Source: a virus. Taken from it: DNA of 21,499 nt. The stretch spans positions 1 through 21,499 of IMG/VR virus record IMGVR_UViG_3300042319_000814. One strand, given 5' to 3'. Positions 6,801 through 13,337 of the stretch are shown piece after piece. Each line of letters starts with the position of its first letter. The stretch's first letter is position 1. The notes under the pieces were generated by a model. That model had not been told where the DNA came from. It worked only from the letters and a program-made list of their open reading frames with translations, and ran no database searches. Position numbers and translations under genes: made by a program.

Positions 6801-7234
6801 CACAATTGTGTTTTAACATCAAAACAAGGACAAGCCTTCACCCATTCGTGTTTCTCAACCACACCATCACCATCCTTGTCCGGAGACAAGTCGCGATGTC
6901 CTAAAACAACTGCTTTAGGGAACTGCATTTTTAAGTCATTGACACGCATTCGCAGTTTATGTTTTTGGCTATCCGTTCTGTTATCTACGGGTTTTCCAAA
7001 TTTATCTACTCCTCCGATATAACATACGTGGATAGAATTTTCATTGTAACCTCTCACGCCATTTGTGGGGTAGATAATTGATTGCAACTGAGTTTCTACC
7101 CCTCGGCTATCGATTATGTAGTGATAACCTACACTCTTCCAACCGATTTTTTTCCAATAGTTTTTTATTGACTCGACCGAAGCGTCTTGAGTTCCACCAG
7201 AGCAGTGAATCACTATGTATTTAATTTCCCTCAT
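6800..7234 (-). CDS. N-acetylmuramoyl-L-alanine amidase endolysin (Amidase_2 family)
   Basis: This 144-residue enzyme should cut the bond between muramic acid and the stem peptide during lysis. It follows the T7 lysozyme-type zinc amidase layout: H10 (IVIHCSGG), Y38 (GYHYIID), H113 (GHRDLSPD), K133 and C135 (KACPCFDV). The zinc ligands are H10, H113 and C135 by analogy. There is no signal peptide, so release depends on the adjacent holin. Residues 119-130 read DKDGDGVVEKHE, a perfect EF-hand-type calcium loop inserted between two zinc ligands. The gene overlaps the holin upstream by four bases (ATGA) and the spanin downstream by one base. Confidence 0.93.
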   Translation of the reverse strand: MREIKYIVIHCSGGTQDASVESIKNYWKKIGWKSVGYHYIIDSRGVETQLQSIIYPTNGVRGYNENSIHVCYIGGVDKFGKPVDNRTDSQKHKLRMRVNDLKMQFPKAVVLGHRDLSPDKDGDGVVEKHEWVKACPCFDVKTQL

Positions 7235-7686
7235 TCGTCTTTTTTTATTTTACCTACTTCTCTCTTTAACACTTGAGCCACTCCAATTGATTTTTTAAAA
7301 TAAAACCAAGTGCCTTTGTTCTTATTGATTGCACGAATGTTTTCATCAATGGAATAACCCTCGTTAATTATAACCATAAGTGCCGCGACCTTAGTGACGA
7401 ACAACGGAACTTGAATGAACATAGCCACTATGCCACCAAGAATCAACGTGTCTACCGCATAAGCGACGATGATAACTCCTTGATAAACGAGCATTTTGGA
7501 AACTACTGACGCGAGCTTATTGCTTGTTATTTTAACCCTTCTTTTTTTGCTTGACCAAACTCCTAAAACAGTATCGATTATAATTAAAAATCCTACCAAA
7601 ACCAATAAGTGTTTGATTGGAGTCAGCAAACTAAGAGCAGCGAAAAAAAGATATTTAAGATTCGCAGAAAGAATTATAGATTTCAT
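7231..7686 (-). CDS. Phage holin
   Basis: A 151-residue membrane protein with hydrophobic segments at about 10-22, 26-44, 66-84 and 86-108. It has the motif LIIIDTVLGVWSSKKRR, typical of the family of phage holins in which an Asp follows the second hydrophobic stretch and a basic cluster follows the helix. The C-terminus is basic (KREVGKIKKDE), as expected for the cytoplasmic tail of a holin. It lies immediately upstream of the amidase with an ATGA overlap, and its role would be to permeabilise the inner membrane so that the signal-less endolysin can exit. The start at 7686 overlaps the stop of a 29-residue frame. Confidence 0.85.
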   Translation of the reverse strand: MKSIILSANLKYLFFAALSLLTPIKHLLVLVGFLIIIDTVLGVWSSKKRRVKITSNKLASVVSKMLVYQGVIIVAYAVDTLILGGIVAMFIQVPLFVTKVAALMVIINEGYSIDENIRAINKNKGTWFYFKKSIGVAQVLKREVGKIKKDE

Positions 7687-7772
7687 CTCTTGTTCTGCTT
7701 TTTGCTTAAATACTGTTTTAACTTTTCGTGCAGGATTTTTTTATCCGCTTTTGTAACTGTCTTTTTAGCCAT
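7683..7772 (-). CDS. Very small lysine-rich protein (29 aa) upstream of holin
   Basis: This frame starts MAKKTVTKADKK and ends KKQNKR, with 10 lysines in 29 residues and no hydrophobic segment. Its ATG lies eight bases inside the end of the connector gene, and its stop overlaps the holin ATG (ATGA), the same coupling used throughout this cluster. That makes it likely to be translated although it is very short. A role is unknown. It could be a leader that couples holin translation to upstream ribosomes, or a nucleic-acid- or membrane-surface-binding peptide. Confidence 0.6.
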   Translation of the reverse strand: MAKKTVTKADKKILHEKLKQYLSKKQNKR

Positions 7773-8367
7773 AGTAACCTCCCGTGTATGCAAATAACCA
7801 ATTGTTTAATTCACTAAGTGATGTCGCGTTGAGCAATGGATTGCTTGAAGCAGTGTTGCCGCTACTAAATCGCATTGTGTTCTGTGAGTAGGCAGATTTT
7901 CTTGGACACAAATTCGGGAAATCGTTGTTGGTGTACTCTGGGATTTCCGATGAGTTCTGACAAAGGAAACGAATCATCCTCTCCGTGTACATCTGCGCGT
8001 TATTGGTAGCCGCGTCCACAAGCATTTTAAACTGTGCTTCTGTGATGGGTTGAAAATCCTCACCGGAGCGAATGCTTAGTGTACTGTTATCGTGTTTGAC
8101 GAGTAAATAGGGATACAATTCAACCATTGTCCATTGCGTAAGCATTGGTTTGATATACTCGTGTAAAATCGTTGAATAAATGCCGCTTAAATCGTCATTA
8201 TCGATGTCCTCTTTAATCTTATTGAGCAAATTCGTTCCAAGATAAACCTCAGCGTGCTTGTCTTGTGCAATCTTTAAGGAAGGCACAATCATATTCTCCT
8301 CAACTTGCGAAGTCAAGTTGGTGTTTTCTTGAATGTACTTGTAGTTAATTAGATAAATCTGAGCCAT
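7765..8367 (-). CDS. Head-tail connector (adaptor) protein, DUF6712-like
   Basis: The N-terminal pattern YLINYKYIQENTNLTSQVEE, then MIVPSLKIAQD and VYLGTNLLNKI, matches the adaptor-type proteins of Bacteroidota phages. In these, a helical bundle binds below the portal in the manner of other phage head-completion adaptors. The segment TILHEYIKPMLTQWTMVELYPYL (broken here by an inferred loop) agrees with the family's central helices. It directly follows the portal gene in transcription order with three bases between them, which supports the call. The C-terminus is a polar Ser/Asn-rich tail ending in TGGYYG. The DUF number is from memory; the connector role is a family inference. Confidence 0.75.
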   Translation of the reverse strand: MAQIYLINYKYIQENTNLTSQVEENMIVPSLKIAQDKHAEVYLGTNLLNKIKEDIDNDDLSGIYSTILHEYIKPMLTQWTMVELYPYLLVKHDNSTLSIRSGEDFQPITEAQFKMLVDAATNNAQMYTERMIRFLCQNSSEIPEYTNNDFPNLCPRKSAYSQNTMRFSSGNTASSNPLLNATSLSELNNWLFAYTGGYYG

Positions 8368-8370
8368 TAT

Positions 8371-10503
8371 TTAAGCGTATTTAAGTGATCCGCGTGTTGG
8401 TGTATTTATTGGGGCAACACCTTCAACCCCCTTTTGAGGAACGAATGGAACGTTAGCTACACGAACATCGTTTTTTAATCCATCGTTAGGCAAAAACTTA
8501 CCGCCTTCGCGCTTACGGAAGTAGATTCTGCGCTCCCATTTATGGTGACAATAAACACCACCTTTCCATTCAAAAATTGAATAGTTGCTTGAGCCTTGTG
8601 GGGCGAATTGACCATTTACGCCATCGTTACCCATTTCAATAATGTCCTCGTATCTAAATACGTTTCCTGCTTGCGCTAATGCGACCATTTGCTTGCAAAA
8701 CTGTCTACTATCTTGCGAAATGTTTTGAGAATAAGAATAGCGCAATTTGTATAGCCCACTATCACCCCAACGACTTCTTTCATCTCCGTTAGCGTAAGAG
8801 CCTACACTTGCTAATTCAAATGTTTTCTTGAATAAATTATCTATGTAATTCTGCTCCTCTTCAATGGTGTCAAATGCAGGAACGATAATGTCCTCGTCGT
8901 ACTCTTCCCACTCATCGAGGTCAATTTGTTCGGCAACCGTTTTTAAATAATCGATTGCTCTCTCGTCATCAAAATCTGATTGATGTGTGCTGCAACATAC
9001 ACTGTGCAACTCTTCTTCTCTGTATCTCTCAACTATTCTTGATGCCCAATCTCTACCAGCATCACCACCCCACAACTGCCAAGCAATTCTTCCTGCAGTT
9101 GGGAAACCATCCTCTCCATCGTTCCATCCATTAGCTTCTTTGTCGACTTCGTGGCGAGAGAAGTAACTATTCATCCTTTTGACAGTGTCGTAAGAAAGAT
9201 TCCTTTTGTTGCTGATGTCTCTTGCACGAGCAACGCCAACCTCAGTACCACCACGACCAAATTCTTCTCGCCATTTTAAGCCAAGTTCTGCTTCAGCAGC
9301 CATCTCGTTTGTTGGCTCAAAACTATCCGGTATTTCTAAATTAACTTTTTTTTTTTGAAGAGATACTTGTTTCAATGGATCAACAAAAGTGATTTTTGTA
9401 TCAATCCCTGCCACTTGCATTATGTACTCAATCGTTTCCGCTATCATTCGACGATACGGCTCGATTCGTTTCTCCATAAAAATTTTAAGACCTTCCGTCA
9501 TTTCATCTGCATTGGATGAAAACCCGTTGGGATTTTTAACACCAAATAAAAGAGGAGTAGTCACCCCGTGACTCACCATCGTTGCTTCTACCGATTGAGT
9601 GGATAGGTATTCGTATTGTTTATCCGCATCTGATAAAGGGAACGTTTCGAATGTAGCCGCAACATCTTTGTTGTCATTAAAAAGAAAAATAGCCTTACCC
9701 GCATTTCTCGCTCCACTCATTTTGTTTTCAAAATCCCTTGTCATCAAATCCGCGCCGTTGCCATCTGGTTGCCCGTTGTTAAACTGCACGATGATGGATG
9801 GAAAGAATCCATTCATAATGTTGTTGACGTGGTAAAGACCAATTTGTCTTGAAAGTTCGATATAGTTCAAACCACCGATGTAATCGGGTTTAGGATAGTA
9901 CATAGAACCTACCGCTTGACGGAAATTATACACCGCGTAACGCACGGGCGCATCCTCTTCATTCTCACTTGGCAGTTTTGTAAATAATGGGATAAATACG
10001 GGTTTGTTTTGCTTCTTAGTAGTGTTTTTCCAATCGCGCGAATACCACACGCCATTTATCTTATCAGTCTCCTCTGAATAACTAACGCGACAATTCTCAA
10101 AAGGCAAGTGATTAACACGAGCCACACCTTTTTTATCGGCAGTTAAAATTATCTCTAAGTAAAATCCCCCTTGAATCTTCAAGTCACTACACACGTTGTC
10201 TATGTGTTTACTTGTTCCCCACATAGATAATTGGATGGATCCTGCTCCGGTAGCATACAAACCATCTCCAACAATCATTGAAGCTATTGCATTACATAAC
10301 GCGTTATGATAAGGCGCACTATAATACAAGTCGATGAGATAATTGGGATAGGCATTGTCTGCGCCATAAGTCACCCAACCCTTTTTGTCCTCTGTTTCTC
10401 GCGTCGATACGGCTTCATACATAGCCATATTAACCACCATCGTTTTATTCTGCGAACTTGATGGTTGGTGTTCCGCTATCTGAGTAAGTTGGTTGTTCTC
10501 CAT
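8371..10503 (-). CDS. Portal protein with fused C-terminal head-morphogenesis-like extension
   Basis: Residues about 40-380 form a phage portal domain (GWVTYGADNAYPNYLIDLYY, later HGVTTPLLFGV and MTEGLKIFMEKRIEPY), the ring through which DNA enters. The rest is an extension of about 320 residues. One block (about 390-492) has ARARDISNKRNLSYDTVKRM and GRIAWQLWGGDAGRDWA, a recurrent phage virion module of unknown role. A second (about 545-710) has SRWGDSGLYKLRYSYS, YCHHKWERRIY and PINTPTRGSL, as at the C-terminus of MuF-like minor head proteins. An A11 run lies at the junction of the portal and the extension. The start may instead be the ATG at 10440, which avoids a 59-base overlap with the upstream gene. 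Confidence 0.88.
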   Translation of the reverse strand: MENNQLTQIAEHQPSSSQNKTMVVNMAMYEAVSTRETEDKKGWVTYGADNAYPNYLIDLYYSAPYHNALCNAIASMIVGDGLYATGAGSIQLSMWGTSKHIDNVCSDLKIQGGFYLEIILTADKKGVARVNHLPFENCRVSYSEETDKINGVWYSRDWKNTTKKQNKPVFIPLFTKLPSENEEDAPVRYAVYNFRQAVGSMYYPKPDYIGGLNYIELSRQIGLYHVNNIMNGFFPSIIVQFNNGQPDGNGADLMTRDFENKMSGARNAGKAIFLFNDNKDVAATFETFPLSDADKQYEYLSTQSVEATMVSHGVTTPLLFGVKNPNGFSSNADEMTEGLKIFMEKRIEPYRRMIAETIEYIMQVAGIDTKITFVDPLKQVSLQKKKVNLEIPDSFEPTNEMAAEAELGLKWREEFGRGGTEVGVARARDISNKRNLSYDTVKRMNSYFSRHEVDKEANGWNDGEDGFPTAGRIAWQLWGGDAGRDWASRIVERYREEELHSVCCSTHQSDFDDERAIDYLKTVAEQIDLDEWEEYDEDIIVPAFDTIEEEQNYIDNLFKKTFELASVGSYANGDERSRWGDSGLYKLRYSYSQNISQDSRQFCKQMVALAQAGNVFRYEDIIEMGNDGVNGQFAPQGSSNYSIFEWKGGVYCHHKWERRIYFRKREGGKFLPNDGLKNDVRVANVPFVPQKGVEGVAPINTPTRGSLKYA
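9346..9356 (-). other. A11 homopolymer, possible slippage site in the portal gene
   Basis: On the coding strand eleven A residues span the codons CAA AAA AAA AAA (Gln383-Lys386). One added A gives Lys-Ser-stop and one lost A gives Leu-Ile-stop, each ending the protein at 387 residues. This is the longest homopolymer I found in the window; other runs reach eight. Confidence 0.6.
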
Positions 10504-10834
10504 CTTTTAATAAAATTAAACGACCTTGTTCGCACTTGCCAACTACGGTCACGTTTTCGGGATCTGTATTTGACGAACTATTTTGTCCGTAAACGACATA
10601 AAAATATTGACCGCTATTTTCTAATCCAACAGTAGTCACAGTCAATTCGGTGTCTCGTTCGTTCTCGGTCACGATAGTAGCCACTTGAGCCAAACGATTG
10701 TTAGAATCGTCAGTGTTGTCCTCGTATTGAAAAACAACGAGGTAGTGAGTGAATGAATCTGCAAAAAAACTACGAGCTTCACTCAGTGTCAAGTGAATCG
10801 TCTGGTTTGCTTCGTTGTGGTTTAGATAGATCAT
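10445..10834 (-). CDS. Conserved small Bacteroidota phage structural-region protein
   Basis: The start MIYLNHNEANQTIHLTLSEA, followed by HYLVVFQYEDN and a Thr/Val-rich stretch, fits a family of small beta-rich proteins found among head and portal genes of Bacteroidota phages. No biochemical role is established to my knowledge. The ATG at 10834 was chosen because it gives the usual family N-terminus. An ATG at 10855 would add a lysine-rich leader and lengthen the overlap with the upstream gene. The stop is four bases before an alternative portal start at 10440. A decoration or assembly role is possible but not shown. Confidence 0.68.
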   Translation of the reverse strand: MIYLNHNEANQTIHLTLSEARSFFADSFTHYLVVFQYEDNTDDSNNRLAQVATIVTENERDTELTVTTVGLENSGQYFYVVYGQNSSSNTDPENVTVVGKCEQGRLILLKDGEQPTYSDSGTPTIKFAE

Positions 10835-10970
10835 TCTCTTTTTGCTTTTTTTCATCAATCAAATTAGGAAACAATTTTACAAGTTTCGCTAATTGTTCCT
10901 GCGAGCATTCGTTCAAACGAATATCGCGACCATTAATAGTCACGATTTTATCTTTTGGTATAAATTTCAT
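10779..10970 (-). CDS. Small protein of unknown function in the structural cluster (63 aa)
   Basis: The N-terminal half has KIVTINGRDIRLNECSQEQL followed by AKLVKLFPNLI, a short strand-strand-helix arrangement common in tiny proteins next to tail tube or head genes. The C-terminal 25 residues are charged and probably disordered (Lys, Asp, Ser, Pro). It overlaps the next gene by more than 50 bases in another frame, so its C-terminus and that gene's N-terminus constrain each other. No function is recognised. Confidence 0.6.
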   Translation of the reverse strand: MKFIPKDKIVTINGRDIRLNECSQEQLAKLVKLFPNLIDEKKQKENDLSKPQRSKPDDSLDTE

Positions 10971-10985
10971 AGGTCAAATATAATG

Positions 10986-11016
10986 AAATAAAGGGGCTTA
11001 TTCAACCCCCTTATTT
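10986..11016 (-). terminator. Hairpin after the probable tail tube gene
   Basis: On the minus strand an 11-bp stem with one G-U pair (arms AAATAAGGGGG and CCCCTTTATTT in the RNA sense) encloses a 9-base loop, 12 bases after the stop at 11029. The following tract is only moderately T-rich (TTATTTCATTATA), so partial termination or mRNA end protection is likely. Confidence 0.62.
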
Positions 11017-11028
11017 TGATTCCTACTA

Positions 11029-11574
11029 TTAAACCGCAGAACCGATTGTGATGTCGGCAAAGTTGTCGAAAGGATCTGTCGTGTAATTCTCAAGACGAGC
11101 TGCACGAGCAGGCTCTTCAGCAACAAGAGCCAATGTGTAACCATTGTAATCAGTTGCGTTAGTACCCGTTGCTCCAGTACCCGTTGTCAAACGCGCTCCT
11201 CTCAAGCGACCAATAAACCAAATGTTGTTGTTTGCGTCTTGAACGAAAACCGCCAAGTCGTTTTTAGCCAACTTATGCAATTCGGTTTGTTTGCGCTGCG
11301 TCAAGATTTGCACTTGGAAATTCACTGTTTGATTATAAGCGAGAGATCCCGTAGCTTCGTTGCTCAATGTCTCTTCAAGACTATTCGCTTGACCTTTTTT
11401 CAATTCGTATGGGTAGATAGTTGCCTCTGGAAGAGTCTCAACTTGTCCACTTGTACCATCAAGAGCGACACCCGTTGCGAAATCCGAATAAAGACCCATC
11501 CATAGTTTTTTCAATCCACCAATTGCATCCGAGCAATCAAGGTTGAAACCAGTAGTTAATTCTACACAAGCCAT
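11029..11574 (-). CDS. Probable major tail (tube) protein
   Basis: The N-terminus (MACVELTTGFNLDCSDAIGG, then LKKLWMGLYSDF) matches a family of about 180 residues in Bacteroidota siphophages that I associate with tail tube or other abundant virion proteins. The central part (TVNFQVQILTQRKQTELHKL, DLAVFVQDANNNIWFIGRL, TDYNGYTLALVAEEP) resembles the beta-sandwich pattern of tube proteins. Hairpins lie on both sides of the gene, consistent with separately tuned high expression. It sits between the capsid and portal genes rather than next to the tape measure, so a head protein is the main alternative. Confidence 0.65.
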   Translation of the reverse strand: MACVELTTGFNLDCSDAIGGLKKLWMGLYSDFATGVALDGTSGQVETLPEATIYPYELKKGQANSLEETLSNEATGSLAYNQTVNFQVQILTQRKQTELHKLAKNDLAVFVQDANNNIWFIGRLRGARLTTGTGATGTNATDYNGYTLALVAEEPARAARLENYTTDPFDNFADITIGSAV

Positions 11575-11594
11575 TTTATTTTTTTGTTTTATCC

Positions 11595-11620
11595 AAAAAA
11601 GGCGGCAGTCGCCCGCCGCC
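11595..11620 (-). terminator. Intrinsic terminator after the major capsid gene
   Basis: On the minus strand a GC-rich 6-bp stem (GGCGGC with GCCGCC) with an 8-base loop is followed by TTTTTT. It lies about 25 bases after the capsid stop and upstream of the probable tail tube gene. Only about 20 bases separate it from that next ATG, leaving no room for a promoter, so read-through probably sets the expression of the downstream gene. Confidence 0.8.
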
Positions 11621-11645
11621 CTTTTCAGTGATTATTATTCGATGA

Positions 11646-12548
11646 TTACGCGTTATCCAAGTGATACAATGCGATTTCGTTTCCGAAGCCATATTGCACT
11701 GCACCATAGAAGTCAGCAGAGAAACGAACTGTCTTGTCTCCGTTTACCGGTTCCATATCAATCACAGAGATGCTTGAGAAATCTTCAGTTGTGTTTGTTC
11801 CCATCCACAAGTTTGATTTCTGAGCCATTACCATTGTTGAATCGCTCATTCCTGGGCATTCAACGATTTCGTACTGACCTAACCAAGTCATTGAGATAGC
11901 AGCACCCGATTGGTAAAGATTGTTATTACCTAACGCAGCTTGAGCATTTCTGTAAGCCTCTGCAACGTTAGAAGCAACGTAAATCAATGGCTTTTCAGCA
12001 GAACGTCTAACTCGTAGAGGTGAAGCAGCTACAAGTTTTTGGATTTCCGCTACAACGTTTGTTGCGTCGATAGCTTCGGGATCAGCAACATCGATAACTG
12101 TTGCATCTGCAAGCATCAATGTTTCAAATCCTGCGTAAGCACCGGTACCCGCCACACCCTGCCAAATCATTGTCTCGTTGATTTGACCGATAAGTCCAAT
12201 CATAGTTACAGTAAGAGCATCAGCAGTTTCAGTGATGTCTCCATTTTGAGCCGCTAGAGCTTCCCAATCAGCTAAGAAATCCTTTTTACAAAGTTCTCTT
12301 TGAAGTGCCATTGGTACAAGTGTGATAACACGCTCGTTCAATGTTACTGTGCCAGTTGGCGTGAATGTACAAGTCTGACCGCTAAATGCAGTTGCGTTGT
12401 CAGTGATACGTCTTACAACTTGCTTGTAAGCGATATTTGGTTTAACGGTTACGTTTTGTGCAGAATCGTTCGCAAGGAACGCAGCTTGGATGTAACCCGC
12501 TAACTTTTCACCTGCGTAGGTGGTAGTTAATGAAGTTGTTGTTGCCAT
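11646..12548 (-). CDS. Major capsid protein (HK97-fold)
   Basis: The 300-residue protein follows the protease and scaffold genes, the usual capsid order. It shows the features of small HK97-type capsid proteins of Bacteroidota phages: an extended N-terminal arm (residues 1-35), a region with LNERVITLVPMALQRELCKK and DFLADWEALAAQ, a central A-domain-like core (EKPLIYVASNVAEAYRNAQA, GQYEIVECPGMSDSTMV) and a C-terminal ending in VQYGFGNEIALYHLDNA. It would build the icosahedral shell. A strong terminator follows, in line with high expression. The fold assignment is from pattern and position, not from a search. Confidence 0.85.
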   Translation of the reverse strand: MATTTSLTTTYAGEKLAGYIQAAFLANDSAQNVTVKPNIAYKQVVRRITDNATAFSGQTCTFTPTGTVTLNERVITLVPMALQRELCKKDFLADWEALAAQNGDITETADALTVTMIGLIGQINETMIWQGVAGTGAYAGFETLMLADATVIDVADPEAIDATNVVAEIQKLVAASPLRVRRSAEKPLIYVASNVAEAYRNAQAALGNNNLYQSGAAISMTWLGQYEIVECPGMSDSTMVMAQKSNLWMGTNTTEDFSSISVIDMEPVNGDKTVRFSADFYGAVQYGFGNEIALYHLDNA

Positions 12549-12556
12549 TTCTTAAA

Positions 12557-13156
12557 TTAGTTTTTGTTAAGTGAAGCAAGGACACGCTCTGTCTGCGACA
12601 TCTGTGACCAAGACTTTTTACTTAGGTTTGTTTTTTCTTTTTCTACTTCGCGCTTAGTTTCTTTAACCGAGTTAGTCGCAGGAACTTTAGCGAGTTTTGC
12701 ATTTTCAGATTTCACTTTCGCGAGATCTGTTTTAAGCGTTTCGTTCTCAGACTTCACAGTCGATAGTTCAGCAGTCGCTGAGTTCAATTGACCTTCAAGT
12801 TCCGACACGCGACCTGCAAGTGCTTCAACTGCTTGGCGAACATCGTCGCTCATTTCAGCCTCTTCAACTTCTTTCGCTTTAATCGAAACGATTTTTCCAT
12901 CCAAGACCTCGATAGTTGTCTCGTCCTCTAGAATATGGATGCCGTCCGGAGCAGGTACTGGTTCGCCACCTTCAGCAGGTAGAACGAACACCTCTACGCC
13001 TTCTGCAAATTCTTCCGCAGGAGTTGCAACTACAACGCCGTCTTTTGTTTTGGTTTCTGCCATCATCTTAACTTCAACTTGAACGCCAACGCGAAAAGAT
13101 GCGCCTGCCTTCTCAAGGAGAGTGTTGATGCCAGTTACAATTTTGTTACTGTTCAT
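12557..13156 (-). CDS. Probable scaffold protein with coiled coil
   Basis: The protein has two parts. Residues about 32-95 form a Val/Glu/Pro-rich domain (TKDGVVVATPAEEFAEGVEV and PAPDGIHILEDETTIEVLDG) often seen in Bacteroidota phage scaffold-like proteins. Residues about 104-157 form a clear coiled coil (VRQAVEALAGRVSELEGQL, then heptads with Glu and Lys). The C-terminus is basic and polar (KKSWSQMSQTERVLASLNKN), as in scaffold tails that contact the capsid subunit. It lies between protease and capsid genes with eight bases to the capsid stop-start gap. It would guide capsid assembly and then be removed or degraded. Confidence 0.78.
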   Translation of the reverse strand: MNSNKIVTGINTLLEKAGASFRVGVQVEVKMMAETKTKDGVVVATPAEEFAEGVEVFVLPAEGGEPVPAPDGIHILEDETTIEVLDGKIVSIKAKEVEEAEMSDDVRQAVEALAGRVSELEGQLNSATAELSTVKSENETLKTDLAKVKSENAKLAKVPATNSVKETKREVEKEKTNLSKKSWSQMSQTERVLASLNKN

Positions 13157-13179
13157 TGTGTTGATTTTGTTTTACACAC

Positions 13180-13210
13180 TATAAATAGAATGGATACCCT
13201 AGAAATACAA
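13180..13210 (-). promoter_or_regulatory. Weak candidate promoter for scaffold and capsid genes
   Basis: On the minus strand TTG and TATTTATA are separated by 20 bases, a partial match to the Bacteroidota arrangement of a TTTG-type element and TAnnTTTG. It lies about 25 bases before the scaffold ATG and downstream of a terminator, where a promoter would be needed. The second element matches only partly, so this is tentative. Confidence 0.3.
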
Positions 13211-13241
13211 TTAACTTATTAACACTAATGCGCTTGAAAAC

Positions 13242-13266
13242 AAAAAGGGCAAGCCGTTGCTCACCC
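13242..13266 (-). terminator. Terminator between protease and scaffold genes
   Basis: On the minus strand GGGTGAGC pairs with GCTTGCCC (8 bp, two G-U pairs) around a 4-base loop and is followed by TTTTTGTTTT. It lies about 70 bases after the protease stop, within the 181-base gap before the scaffold gene. It would separate tail-protease transcription from scaffold-capsid transcription. Confidence 0.7.
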
Positions 13267-13337
13267 TATTTGTAACAAATAAAACTTGATTCAATGAAAA
13301 CATCCGTGAATACGGAAACCTTAGAAGTGCAAATGTA

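Noticed and set aside
6364-6816. Several plus-strand frames encoding very hydrophobic proteins
   Set aside because: They are the complement of the lysine-rich spanin gene: AAA codons read as TTT give long Phe stretches. There is no A-rich leader, and they face the terminator-bounded lysis cluster.
11543-11899. Plus-strand 118-codon frame opposite the capsid gene
   Set aside because: It is antisense to the conserved capsid C-terminus and spans the capsid terminator; no family pattern is seen.
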